A stretch of 64,000 nucleotides of DNA from Clytia hemisphaerica. Its lineage: Eukaryota; Cnidaria; Hydrozoa; Leptothecata; Clytiidae. The notes below the pieces were generated by a model, which did no database searches, had not been told where the DNA came from, and saw only the letters and a list, made by a program, of their open reading frames with translations. A program made the position numbers and the translations under genes. The stretch's first letter is position 1; every line of letters begins with the position of its first letter. Shown piece after piece: positions 1 through 12,600 of this stretch. The DNA lies in contig CACVBU010000026.1 of the NCBI GenBank assembly GCA_902728285.1, positions 310,001 through 374,000 of the forward strand, in the 5' to 3' direction.

Positions 1-434
1 TAATGGTTTGAGATATTTGACCTGCAGATTCCAATCATGGTTGTCAGCTAAACTTCTTTTTGTCAAAGTATTTTCCCAATTCAAGTTATTAACGTTACAA
101 TAGAATTTCAATATAAGAACTCTTAAACGAAGAACTCATATTTAGAGTTTTTTTTATTATTCTTCATTAAATTCTTTTGACTAAGTTAAGCAAAAATATT
201 TGGAGAGTTCATTTAGACCCACAGAAGGTTTCTATAGGCCTAAAATCGCCAACCATCTGATTATGGCCACCGTTGCACATAGTCATACGAGGCTCTTTTG
301 AAGAGTTTTAATGATTATTAATGCTGACTTTAGGTTGAAGGTATTCCTATTATCAGATAACTAATTCAAATTTAAATTTGTAAGTAGAAACGTTTTTTTT
401 TGCGAGCAAATTTGTCCTTTCCCCTTTTTTATAG

Positions 435-627
435 AATGTCGAAGAGCTTTCCACATTACGTCAAAAACAAATCGACGAACAGAAATGTGGGCGTTCAGAA
501 AATGTAGCCACCCTGGCGTTCAGGGCGGACAGTGAAACAGCTGACGGGGAAATAGTGAAAGCGTTGGATCAAAAGTATAACACGCTGTTGGATAAATTGT
601 TATTAGAAGCTATGGAGAAACAAATGG
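435..627 (+). CDS. Coiled-coil gene, exon 1 of window (module 1, KYDxxKDK block)
   Basis: Acceptor TTTTTTATAG before 435; donor GGTATG at 628. Encodes 64 residues from NVEELSTLRQ to LLEAMEKQMG, ending in phase 1. It contains the DQKYNTLLDKLLLEAMEKQ helix that matches exon 8 (ESKYDVLKDKLILDALEKQ) and exon 14 (KEKYDAVKDKIFEEALK). Confidence 0.88.
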
Positions 628-3600
628 GTATGCTCCAATGAATTTATAAACCTTGGACTAAGCTATATCAGCCATCTTTTATCGGAGTTTTAGTGACACC
701 TGTAAAAAAGACATCGCAGTAAAAATGAATTAAAAATATCGAACGTTGCTACATAATCATGATTATTCAAGGAAAAGTAGATCTAGCGTTGTCGATGCAT
801 ATACATTGCTATTCAGCAGTGCTCCCATTAGAATACCACCTCAAAAAAATCGATTAAAGACTTTGGTAGGCCGGGATTGAGAAACTACCCGAAACGGTCC
901 GTATTAAGCTCAGTGCTATGTCCCAGTGTTAAAAGATCTTCCGTTTCTGACGGATATTGGTCTCAGCAAAGTGTAAAAAGAGACTTAAAAATGATGTCTT
1001 TAAAAGGTCAGCAGCAAAACTTGGAGAATCTGCACAAATTTACGGAATCAATGCGGAAAATGTTACTTCTAACTGGAATTTGTATGAAAACCACGCGGGC
1101 CGCTCAAGGTCGCACATCTTAGGTAGGATTTAATGACTACAAATCCTACCTAGGAGATTTCCTTCTAGCCCTTTGGGCTCCTATGTCATTGTTTCAAACT
1201 ATTCTAAAAATTATTTTCAGGTAAAGCAGACTGGGCGCTACTGAACGAACAAGAACGACAACGTTTGATCATGAAAAAACGTTTAGAACAAAAGAGATTA
1301 TTGAGAGAAGGAAAATTTGACGAGGCTGCTAAACTACTTGGTGACGGATTCAAAACAGAAGCTAGTCTGAACAATTTGATGGGCGAAAATCGCAAAAAGT
1401 AAGCATACTTCATTACACGAAAATGAGTAGACATGTAATTAACACGAACTAAAAAACTTCGTTTTAGTTAAAACTCCGGACCAGGCTGACATTATAGGGC
1501 CCATGGGCGCTAAGCGTATCAGTGAAACTGGGAGGAGAAGTGGACGGGGTTTACTTTCGGTCAGTAAATTTACCTTTGGGCGCCAAGCGTATCAGTCACT
1601 CTCGCTGATACGCTTGGCGCCCATGAGACCTGTAATGTCAACCTGATCCAAAACTCATTTAATTAAAACTAACTGCGGTGTCCTTGAAAAAGGAAAAAAT
1701 TCGTGTTTAAATTTGTTGCGTGTTAATTTCAATTTAATACATGCTTACTGGCACTGTGAAATGAGATGGTTTGACGTTACTTAACATACTATCTTTAGGA
1801 TGGATATTTAGGGTTTTCTGTTCAAAATGTGTGTCCACCTGCGGCGAGTAATGTTTTATGCTTATGTTAGATAGAGATATAGCCTATACTAGACGTCACC
1901 CGCGTTTTTTTACGCAATTAACGTCTATTCCACTTTGCGACTTTTTCGAATGTTTTGAGCCCGGGTTTTCGGGCTCTAAACATTCGATTTGTTGACGTCA
2001 CTTTAAATTTTCGAAGCTCTTGCAGTAGCAAAATAATCGAATTTGCGTCAAAACACATGAAAGGCTTCTATTTTTCGAAAATCGTCAAAGTGGAACTCAC
2101 TAAGAAACGAGATGAAAAATCCCGGTTTTTAGTGAGGTGCTCGCTAATAGAGATAGAGATTCATACTTTTTTGGACCTACCCCGGTGGAGGTCCTACAAA
2201 TTAACCCATGTATGTTCGTCCGTTCGTTAGTTACTAGCTTTTCTCGATATTGGCTCATTAGTTTTTTCTGATTTTTTGCACAAAGATGCATAACTATAAA
2301 CCCTCGAATGTGAAAGAGCCCGATTTTCGGAAAAAAAAGTTATAGGCAAATTTGGGCCAAAAAACGGTTTTTTTGGACTTTGTGAAAAATTGGATCATTA
2401 ATTTTTTCTGATTTTTTGCATGAAAGTAGGGTACAATCATAGGTAAAAGATGGCTCAAGCAGATTTTTGCAAAAAAATTTTGTTGGCTCAAAAAACGCAT
2501 ATTTATCTATAAGAATCACTATTAATAAGCATACATCAATGTTCTTAGTCAAATTATTCAATTTCTTTATGAGATCGATGTTTTTTTGCTCACGAGGGCT
2601 TATTTTTAAAGAATAGGTGTGTTTAGACATGAAATTTTGGTTGCTTGGCGTGTTTTTATAGAAAAACTGGCCAAATTCGATATTTTTTTATAAGCACATT
2701 ATCAATTACTTAGGTATTAGCTTTTCTCGAGATTGGCTCTTTCATTCTTTATGATTTTTTTGCACAAAGATGCATAACTATAAACCCTCGAATGTGACGG
2801 AGCCCGATTTTTGAAAAAAAAAATTTGGGGTCAAATTTGGGCCAAAAAACGGCTAAAAAACGGGTTTTTTGGACTTTGTGAAATATTGGATCATTGTTTT
2901 TTTCTGACTTTTTGCTTGAAAGTAGGTAAAAGATGGCTCAAGCAGATTTTTGTAAAAAAGAATTTTTCAGCTCAAAAAACGCATCTTTATCTATAAGAGT
3001 CACTATTAATAAGCATACATCAATGTTCTTAAAATTACTGAATTTTTTGATTAGATATGTTTTTTTTGCTCACGAAGTCTTGAATATGAAAGAATATTTC
3101 AAGAGCATGAAATTTTGGTTTCTAAACACTGCCTGAAACTCCGAGTATCGGAAAATAAATTTGTCTCTATTCTTGACTGATAGATATCAATTATATGTGT
3201 TAAATGCATAACCAGGTAGGTCCATAAAAGTATCACTTGTTGTTCATAATATTTTCCATTGTTTTTTAGAAGCATCTTTCAACAAGATAAAATACATACA
3301 AGTGCAAGATATTTAAATAGAATTAAGCTTAGTTGTTGCCAATATCACATTTATCTCATTTATTTGAGCCTGGAATATTTTTCTGCCTTTCTAGGTATCA
3401 AGAGTTATTAGAGCAACGATTACGGGACCGAAAAGAGAAAATCGCACGTGGTGAGCCAGTTGATGACCTTGCAATGGAAGAGCTTCCTGAGAGCGAAGAC
3501 GCGCTAGATGGTGATCAAGAGGCTGCTGTTGATCCTAAGAAATTATTAGAAGATCTTCAGAAAAGGTTAGTTGTTAAAGATCAATTGTGTCTGAGAGTTT

Positions 3601-6600
3601 GTCTAGTTTCAACTGGATAATGGTATTTGATCAAGGTTATGTTTTCGACCATCTCAAGATCCACAATGGGTTATGTTTTCGTCACAATGCTTTTGGTTTC
3701 TCGCCTCTAGATACGACAGTGAAAAAGACGAATTACTGTCTCGTTTGCAAGGCTCCGACAAACGATATATGAACGAGAAAGATCGGCAAGCCGAACTTCT
3801 TCGTCTCAAACGAGAACAGAGACGAGCGCAGCAAGAAGAAAAATTCGGTGCCGCCGCTCTCGTTTTTGGTTTGGCCGAGAGGAACCAGAACGCCGCCAAA
3901 GAGAGGTAGGTTCATTTTAGAGAGTTTAGTAATCAACCATTCAATTTAAGAACAATTTCTAGGACCCTTTTCATGGCGTTCTCGCAAGCTCGGTCCATAG
4001 ATTTTATAAAACCCGAAGGGCTAGATGGCGTGCTTTTGCTGAAAAGTGTGCCGAGTCACGTGACATTACAATAGAATTTCAGCGCTTGACCAATCAGAAG
4101 CTTTGCGGGTTTTCGAAAACAATAGCAGCAATATTTTTTGCGATATTCACTTTTTTTTGCTTGGAAGAGCTTAAAGCACTCCATCTAGCCCTTCGGGCTT
4201 TATAAGTCTATGGCTCGGTCGTTACTTGACCTTCGCCAATATTTCTCAGTACAGCCCTTACTAACCGGTCATTAGTATAGATATACAGTATTGCTCAATA
4301 AAATCTTTTCGCTGTTCGCAGGCTAAAGAATGATCGATCTCGCCAAGAGCAGTTAGCCCGTGAACGTTTAGAGCGTCTGAGAAACAAGAAGAATTCAGTC
4401 ACGAAGGCTAAAGACGAAGAAAATGACGTTGTCATTGAAGAAGGTGGTTTGGAAAATCTCGTCAAGATGTTAGAAAAACGACACGAACTTGAACAAAACG
4501 TAAGCTTGAACTGTTCTTTATAAATTTTTGTTGTTTGAGATTGAGACAATAGTTTCGGTACTTACTTGCTTTTGCATTCTTTTTTCATAGTCTAGCACGC
4601 TAGACAACTAATTCGGATAGCAAAAATTAAAGGTACAAGTTGTAGTATGCAAATTGATATTATTCCGTGATAATCATCATATTATCATATAACACCCATA
4701 TTACTGTATTGCACGGATTATGAACGACTCCAGTTCACATTTTCCCTTAGCACATGGGGAAAGTGTCTACTTTGCATCTATTGTTTCATTTTCAAAACAA
4801 AGTTAAAACGCATGCGTATTTATAAACTGTTAGTCGTTATTATACGCATAACACAAAGAGGAATGAATACATAGGGTTGGTACAGTCACGGTCGGGGCTG
4901 TGGATTGTAAAATTTGTCGTTCTTTTTAATGTTGCAAAGTAGGCACTTCCCCCCCCCTCTTAGAGCACTCGGCTTATCCGTATTCTGACTTGATTCCAAT
5001 AGTCCTAATTTTATGTATTAAGATTGTGAACAGACTTTTTCGAACCTAAGTCTTACTCTAATTCAATCTTTCAGTGGAGTGTGGAAGGTGCTCTAGGGCG
5101 TTAGAAGGGCGTTAGGTGGGTGCTATAAAGGTGTATCTGGAGGAACTTCAGTACACTACGGTCAGAATTTGAACATATTTATGAAAAGACAACTATTTAC
5201 GGGTGAACAGAACTCGGGTAGGGAAAGAAAATTTCCTCTAAAAAAATAGATTTTGTCATCTCAAAAAAACACTAAAAATTCGAGGCGACGTCTTTGGCCG
5301 ATTTTTTAAAAATTACCAACATTTTATTACTCAACAGTAGAGTAAAGTTATTTTGGACGATGCATTTATCTAAGAGTCACTTTCAAAAAAATCACTGTAT
5401 TTATTTATTACAATCTGCGTCGAAATATATTGAGAATTTTGGTTATTTCCTCGTTTCCCCAAATTTGAAGTTCGGGCAGGAAAGTCACTTTTGGGCTATC
5501 TGTTAAATGTTATCGAATATTTCAATTTGGTTTATTGACTTTTAGGCTTTACTCTGAGCCTTATTGGACCATTTTTTGAACTTATACATAGCGTTTCAGA
5601 GTTGAAACTCTACCCTTCCAACCAAACTTAGAGCGCTTCCAAATCGTTTCTGGCTATGTATAAGATTTCGTGGGAATTTCCCTTTTTTCTCAAATATTAC
5701 GACCATGATTGTACTTATATATAACCTCGAAAATACCAAGTGATCGGGTAATTTATTTAAGACTAAGATCTTATTTCCGATGCAAAAGCTTTATGCAAAG
5801 ACAAACAAAGACGTGAAATTTTGCTCTCGACTCAATGCTCAACGTGGCATAATCAGTGATTAAAACGTTTTATCATTGTTTCTGCCTGTTAACCCTTAGC
5901 AACAACTGAATGCTTCACATGAATTATTGGCTCTATGTGTAAGGGTTTGACATATCCAGAATTATGTCTTGTTCTGATAGAACTCCTGGGCCATATTTTT
6001 ACAATTTGATGCCCCAATTATGGCTGATAAAAACAGGGAAATATTCCTTAATTATTAGTCATTTGGATCATAACAACCTGTCCAAAAATACAAGCTACCG
6101 AAAAGGATAAGTTCCAATCCACATTGAGCACATATAACCATCTATCGCGATGCCTCACACGCTTTTTTTATAAGAACGGTGTTTTTTCAATTCATCGTTA
6201 ATGTTCTTAATTTTTTGATAAAATCATCCTAAAATATTATTATGTGGATCCACAACCAGGCAAAATCTAGCATGTAGTACATACTTCAAGCAAAAATGAC
6301 ATTTTTATGGGACCTTTTAACATTGCGCTGTGGAACAATTGGCAATTTAATGGTAGAATGCTCTAAAAATGGCATTCTTAGTTTTAGTTGCCAAATTCCA
6401 TGATGGTGGTACTCTTACCATATTCATAATCTTTTGCCCAATTTCATCATAAATATTCCCATAATGTATTCTTATAAAAAAAACGTGTATTCGTTCAGTG
6501 TAATTACACAGTGAGAAATACCAAACTTGTAGCTCCCTCTCGTTTACTACATACACGTTTTTTTTTTATAAGAACGTCAAAAATTTTCGAAGCCTTCGGA

Positions 6601-9600
6601 TGTTCTTAGTTTTTTGGATTTGAAGCCTTAAAATGTTCTTATTTTCAGCAATTTTTGAGCATTTTGATGTAATTTCTTAAGAAAATGCATGTTTTTAAGT
6701 TTCCAAAGCCTTAGAATGTTCTTAGAATGTTCTTAAATTTTTGGGCCTCGAAGCCTTATGTTCTTATATAGTTTGTTCTTATAAAAAAAAACGTGTATTG
6801 ATCATGCAAAATAGATTGTTTCTGTAGGTAGTCATTCCTAAATCTTTATGGGTTAAGAATAGGTAATTTTCTGCTTCTTTTGAAACCACAAGACTAAAAA
6901 TTTGGCACATCTGAACCAAAAAGGTTTATCTATGGATTTTAAAACTGATCAAATTTGTCAAAAAAAGTTTAGCTTATCTAAAGGTTGTTAGAATTTTGAA
7001 TTTTTTTCTAAACGAAACCTCCTGACGAGGAATTCCTTCACACGAGGACGATCCGTGTTTTAGTAATCCGTCGATCCGTTGATCCGTCGATCCGTCTTTT
7101 AGTATATGCCTTCTTGAAGGTATTCACTTAGTGACAAACAGCGATATTTAAAAGCTTTTGCTGAAAATAAAAATAAAACTTGTCGCGTTTTTCTTATTAC
7201 TATATGGAATGGCTGATTTAAACTTAACGACATTTAAATTTGCTTAATGGGGTTACAAGCCCGTTCAAAAATACAAACTTCCCTAACGGATAGAACCATA
7301 TCCATTCAAAATCGTTTAAAGATGTCATCACAGTATCTTAAATTAAATCGTCCATGTTATACCATCATAGCGCTTATTTATTACTTGTGGTAAGGTTTCA
7401 CAGCGTCAACCAAAAAATACCCAGTGTCTAGATACACGCTTTTTTATAAGGATATCTTCTCTAAGAATATCAGGGTGAAAATTGGCCAAATCGTAAGAAT
7501 ACCCTCTAGGGTGAATTTCACAGAATTTGATAAGAATACAGTCATTTTGTATTTGGTCAACAGAAAAAACTTTAGGAAGAAATGTAATTTCAACCCAAAT
7601 GTTCACTTTAAAGTCCAAAACTCTCAAATTTCTCATGTTTGTAAAAAAAGTCAAGTCTAAAAAAGTAAGAATACGTTAAGAATATTTCACTCTCAATTTT
7701 TGCAATTTCTTAAGAATACTTGACCCTCATCCAAAGTACACTATTTTTTACGAGTGGATATCCAGGGGTCTTTACTAATACATTAGTTACACGGTCTTCT
7801 CGAGGTGGGATACGGGATATACCGCTTTTTCAAGCAATCAAATATCATTTGTAATTAGCGTCCTACGAGCATGTTGTTTAGAAATTCTATACATTAGAAA
7901 AGTAATTTTTTATATACATTAACTTCGTTAGATACTTTTGACCTCGTACCCATTTTACTTGAGTGACGCCCCCAGGGAGGCTTTATGAACTAAACATTAA
8001 ATTCATTATTCATCTTATGGAGTTAGTTCATGTAATGTTTCCAGCTCACCCAAATAGAGACTAATACGCATGCGTAATTTGCCGTTCTTTTCAACCACAT
8101 GTAGTTAATTCCCGTGACAATCAAAGAGGAATGAATCTCTAGGGGTGGAACAGTCACTTTCGGTCGGGGTTGTGGACGGCGAAATATGAAATTTGTCGTT
8201 CTTTAAAAATTTGTCGTTCTTTTTGTCGCTTTTTAATAGTTATTTGTCGTTCTTTTTAGATGATCTGGAAACGTTAGATGAACAGTCTCTATGGGTGGGG
8301 TTATGTATCAACCCGTCTAAAAATATTTCTAAAAACTTTCGTAACTCGCGAGAGATTGTTAAACGCGTCGAGTAACATCTTGGTGATAACTAACTAAAAG
8401 CGCTTCTGTGTCACTTGTGGTATACTCTGAAAGTGACACTGGGAAATACCCAGTTTCTGTGTCAACTGATTATTTTCTATTACACGCTTTTTATAAGAAC
8501 TCTACGTTACTAAATAAATTGGTAAGGGTTAATTTGACCCTAATCACAAACCCGAACGAAAAATGGAAAACATTTAGCCAATCACATTTCGTATTTGTAC
8601 TAGCCTGTTACATTATCATTTGCGTTCACAGGTTTTGTTTTTAACCCTATTCGGCCTAGGGGGGGGAGTGTTTCTGTTCGGAGGTCAAATTATCGGTAGT
8701 AGCTCCTGAAATAATAGAGCTTTTGCCATGAAATCTTCTGTAAATTCCTAACTTTTATTTAGCTTCAAAAAAATTGACACCTAAAAATTTTCACACCTTG
8801 AGCATGATGTCATTTCTGACAGTGGGGTGTCATAAAAATTTTCCAATACAAATTTATTTTTTATGTCAAATATATCGTTTAAACCGTACTTTATTGAATA
8901 TTTAGGATAAAATAAGCCTTTTAAACTCAGACAACTTTTTTCTAAAGCCTTTGTTAGAATACAATAGCTATTTATAAGAACAATGGAAATTTTCGGTTTT
9001 TGCTTACTTTGGGCATGATGAGTGGCGTCATCAAAAAAAATTTTTGTCAAAAGTTACCTTACAAGGATCTTATGTGCCAAATTTCATCCAAAAAGACCCA
9101 CTTGATCAAATGTTAAGGGGTGGTACAGGAAAAGCCCCCCCCCCTAGGTTTGAACCACCCCTAAAAGCCTAGGTTGAATAGGGTTAAGTAAGAGTGATAT
9201 CGATTGCTTACTCATCAATATTAATCAGCACAAGCTTTTTCACATTGGATTGACACCAATGTGGAGCAAGATTGGTTAAAAAGAGGAAAAGAAAAACATT
9301 TTTTCCTTATATCAGCATAATGTAACAATAGGTATACACCTGTCTTGGTCTGAAATGTGTGTCTGATATGAAACGGGAACACTTAGATTAAAATAAAACC
9401 TTTAACGTACAATGAGACCTAAAACATTACAGGGGAAAGTTGGAATGATTCATAACTCATGACCACTCTAATTCATGAAATAAGGTTCTGTTATCTTAGT
9501 TGCTAAGATACTTGGTGGTCCTATTTTTTTTGCTGCTTTTGAGTCCACAAAAAATATGTATGAAAATATGAGAATGTAGAATTCCTCAAAAAAGAACTCG

Positions 9601-12600
9601 AGTTTTCTTACCTTAGCATGCTCACACGTTACTGTTCCGTTTCGCTCCGGTATCATTTTCGTTACGGATCGAGTGTGCTCGTATTGGTTTCGGAACGTTT
9701 CGGAGCAAGAAAACGGAGCAGTTTCGTTCCGATGAAAATAGTGGAAAACGAAACCGTTTCGATCTGTTTTGCTTTTTAACGTCTTCTTTTTTGATGTTTC
9801 GAATTTTGACGTCCACATTTGGTTTGGAACCGTTTCGGAACGTCTGAACATGGTTTGAATGGTCTAACTTTAGAGAGTAAAAAATTAGGAGGATTTTGAT
9901 TGTAAAATGTATGTATTTTTCTCATATTTCATCAGATGCTGGTAGAACTTTATGGGTCGAAAGATGCCCAACTATTGGAGGAATATGACGTCATGTCTCT
10001 CGAACAGCGTCAATCACAACTTAATTCTCTTTCAACGGAAGCCGAAAACGAAGGTTTGTCTCTTATTTACACTTGGAACTTTTTTTGATAAAATAATGAT
10101 GTACCCTGAAACTATTTTTGCGTATAGCGTTAAACATCTTATTTGAATTTCTAGTCCTCCAATTCATATAGTTTTTCCAAGGGGGTGACATTGATGTTTC
10201 AAAGACACCCCTTCTCACAGACCCACTGGGAACCCTTCCCACTTGAAAAATTGTCAAAAATATCGTCTCCAGTGGAAAATTCTACTCTAATATTTGTCTT
10301 CACGGAAAATGACCAGATAAGTAAATCCTCACTGCAAAAATTTGTGCTATTTTTGCCATCCCCGCTAAATTTTCTGGCTAAATTTTTCATTAGACAGTCA
10401 AACCTATGAGCTAACTATTACTCGAACGTTAAAGTAGTTTAGAGTTAAGAGAGTTAAGAGAGACAAAAAACTTTATATTCTCTAAGGACTGGAACCATAT
10501 TTCTAGTCCTTCTTAACATGTTCTTTTTTTCATCATTTTGTGAGAATTTTTGGCCATTTTTCTTAGGAACCGGGTATTTTAGAGCCAACAAAGCCTTAAA
10601 ATGTTCTTATTTTGTTCTTAATATTTTGGCCATCGAAGCCTTATGTTCTTATATAGTTTGTTCTTATAAAAAACGTGTTTTCTAAAGCTCAAGTTATGCT
10701 AACTGGAATGTATTTATTTTTAATGATTTTCCTGTTTTTCATAGAAAAGTACGAAGAAATCATCAAGGAAATGGTATCGCTGAAGCATTGTAACAGACAC
10801 CATGCTCTCACTTCCCAAAATAAAAACGAGAGATGCTCAGATGACCAGGTCTTGGTAACCATAATGGCAGATTTACAGTTGATTCAAGATAAAGAAAGTG
10901 AACAATTGTTACAGAAAAGTCTTGACATGGTACGTTTAAGATAGAAATACTCTTCTTTCAAGCGTTAGTTCACACTCAAAATAAAAAAATAAAATAAAAA
11001 GTGAAAATTCTCTGAGAAGGCTGTATGGACTGTACGTGCAGTGTACTTGAACTATAGGGATTCCATTCGTGAGACAGACACAAATGAGCCGAGGTCGTTG
11101 GCGCTCATATAATTTTATGCGACCCATGTCTTGAAACACAGAACAAGAATCCTGACGAATCTGCGAGTGTTCGGGTAGTCCCGCTTTCAGATTTTCAATT
11201 ACAGAGTTCTGCACAGCTCTTTGACAGTTTTATTTGAGAGTCCCAATTCATTCTCAAAGATAGAGGAAGCTCCTATAGTGTGAGAAATAACCTCGTTGTG
11301 TTGGTTAAGTAATTAAGACTCAAATCCATATACATAAGCTTCCAATCAGGAGTAAAGCGTTCTATTGACTAACAGTCACTTTCAGAATCCCTCAAGTACA
11401 GTTGACGTTCTCTAATTTGATCTTCAAGGGGAATAGGATTTTCATCAAAAAAGGGAGCCTTTCGAATAGTAGAGCATCGAATTAGAGAGCGTCAATTGTA
11501 CTTACAAATCAGACTTAAAGTACTATCGCACAAATCACTTTCAAAGGAAAGTGATTTGTGCTGTCTTTAAGTGATTACGATAACGTAGTTTCCACATGGT
11601 GACAAAACAATAATGCACACTTATTAAGGCGGATGGATTTTATGTCTGTTTTGCAAGTGAATTCTGGTAGTGATTGGGCTTTTCCAGAAATAGTCCGTGC
11701 CCCCCCCCCCTGTTGAGGATATCGGATATCCAGAGGGTTAAATATCGGGTCAATTTGAACATTTACAAGAATTTTTGTCATTGGATTGGTCGTTAACTAT
11801 TCAAACGAAAACTTTTATTATATTTTTCTAAAGAACGCGTCATCTCTATTGTTTTGAATAACCAATTATGTGAGTATCTTGTAAAAACTTCAAAACAGCT
11901 GTAAATATCTACAAGGAAGCGGATATCCAGGGGGTAAAGTTTCTTTTCAAGTAAAAATTACGATATCCAGGGTGAAGCATCTTTATAAGAGAGGATATCC
12001 ATGGAGTTGAGCATATTTTTAAGAGTGGATATTCATCATTCATATCTTTACTAATAAAGTAGGATATCCAGGGGGTTCGATGCTTCGAAAAATCAATGTC
12101 CTCAGTGGTAGTAAAATTTTTTTCTGGGAAAGCCCATTGGTGGTCCGTACTGCTGGTGGTTAAGAGATATTTATCTTTTCTTCTTTTGAACAACAGAACG
12201 AAGCACAAATCAAAGAAGAACAACAAGGAGAAATTAAAATTTGCCAAACAAAATGTTTCAAAAATCTTATCCAACTTTTGGCCGCCCCTGAAGCTATCAA
12301 GCAGGCAGATAAAGACACACTGGTAGAGGCATTAGAATCAAAATATGATGTGTTGAAGGATAAATTGATATTGGACGCCCTCGAGAAACAAATGGGCGCT
12401 TCGAAATGGGCGGAAATGAACGAAAGAGAACGCCAGCGTGAATTATTGAAATTGAAACTTCAACAGAAAAAACTCCAACAAGAAGGTCTTTATGTTATCT
12501 TATTTTCTTGGATTTTCTCGCGAGAAATGATGAGTTTTCTCTCTGAGAAAGTTTTTGATTTTAATTTATCCTGCTTTAAAAACTGAACTCTGTAAAAAGA

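Noticed and set aside
9468-9851. 127-residue minus-strand open frame rich in RNGT/SETF phrases
   Set aside because: It is the translation of the TTCCGTTTCG foldback repeat.
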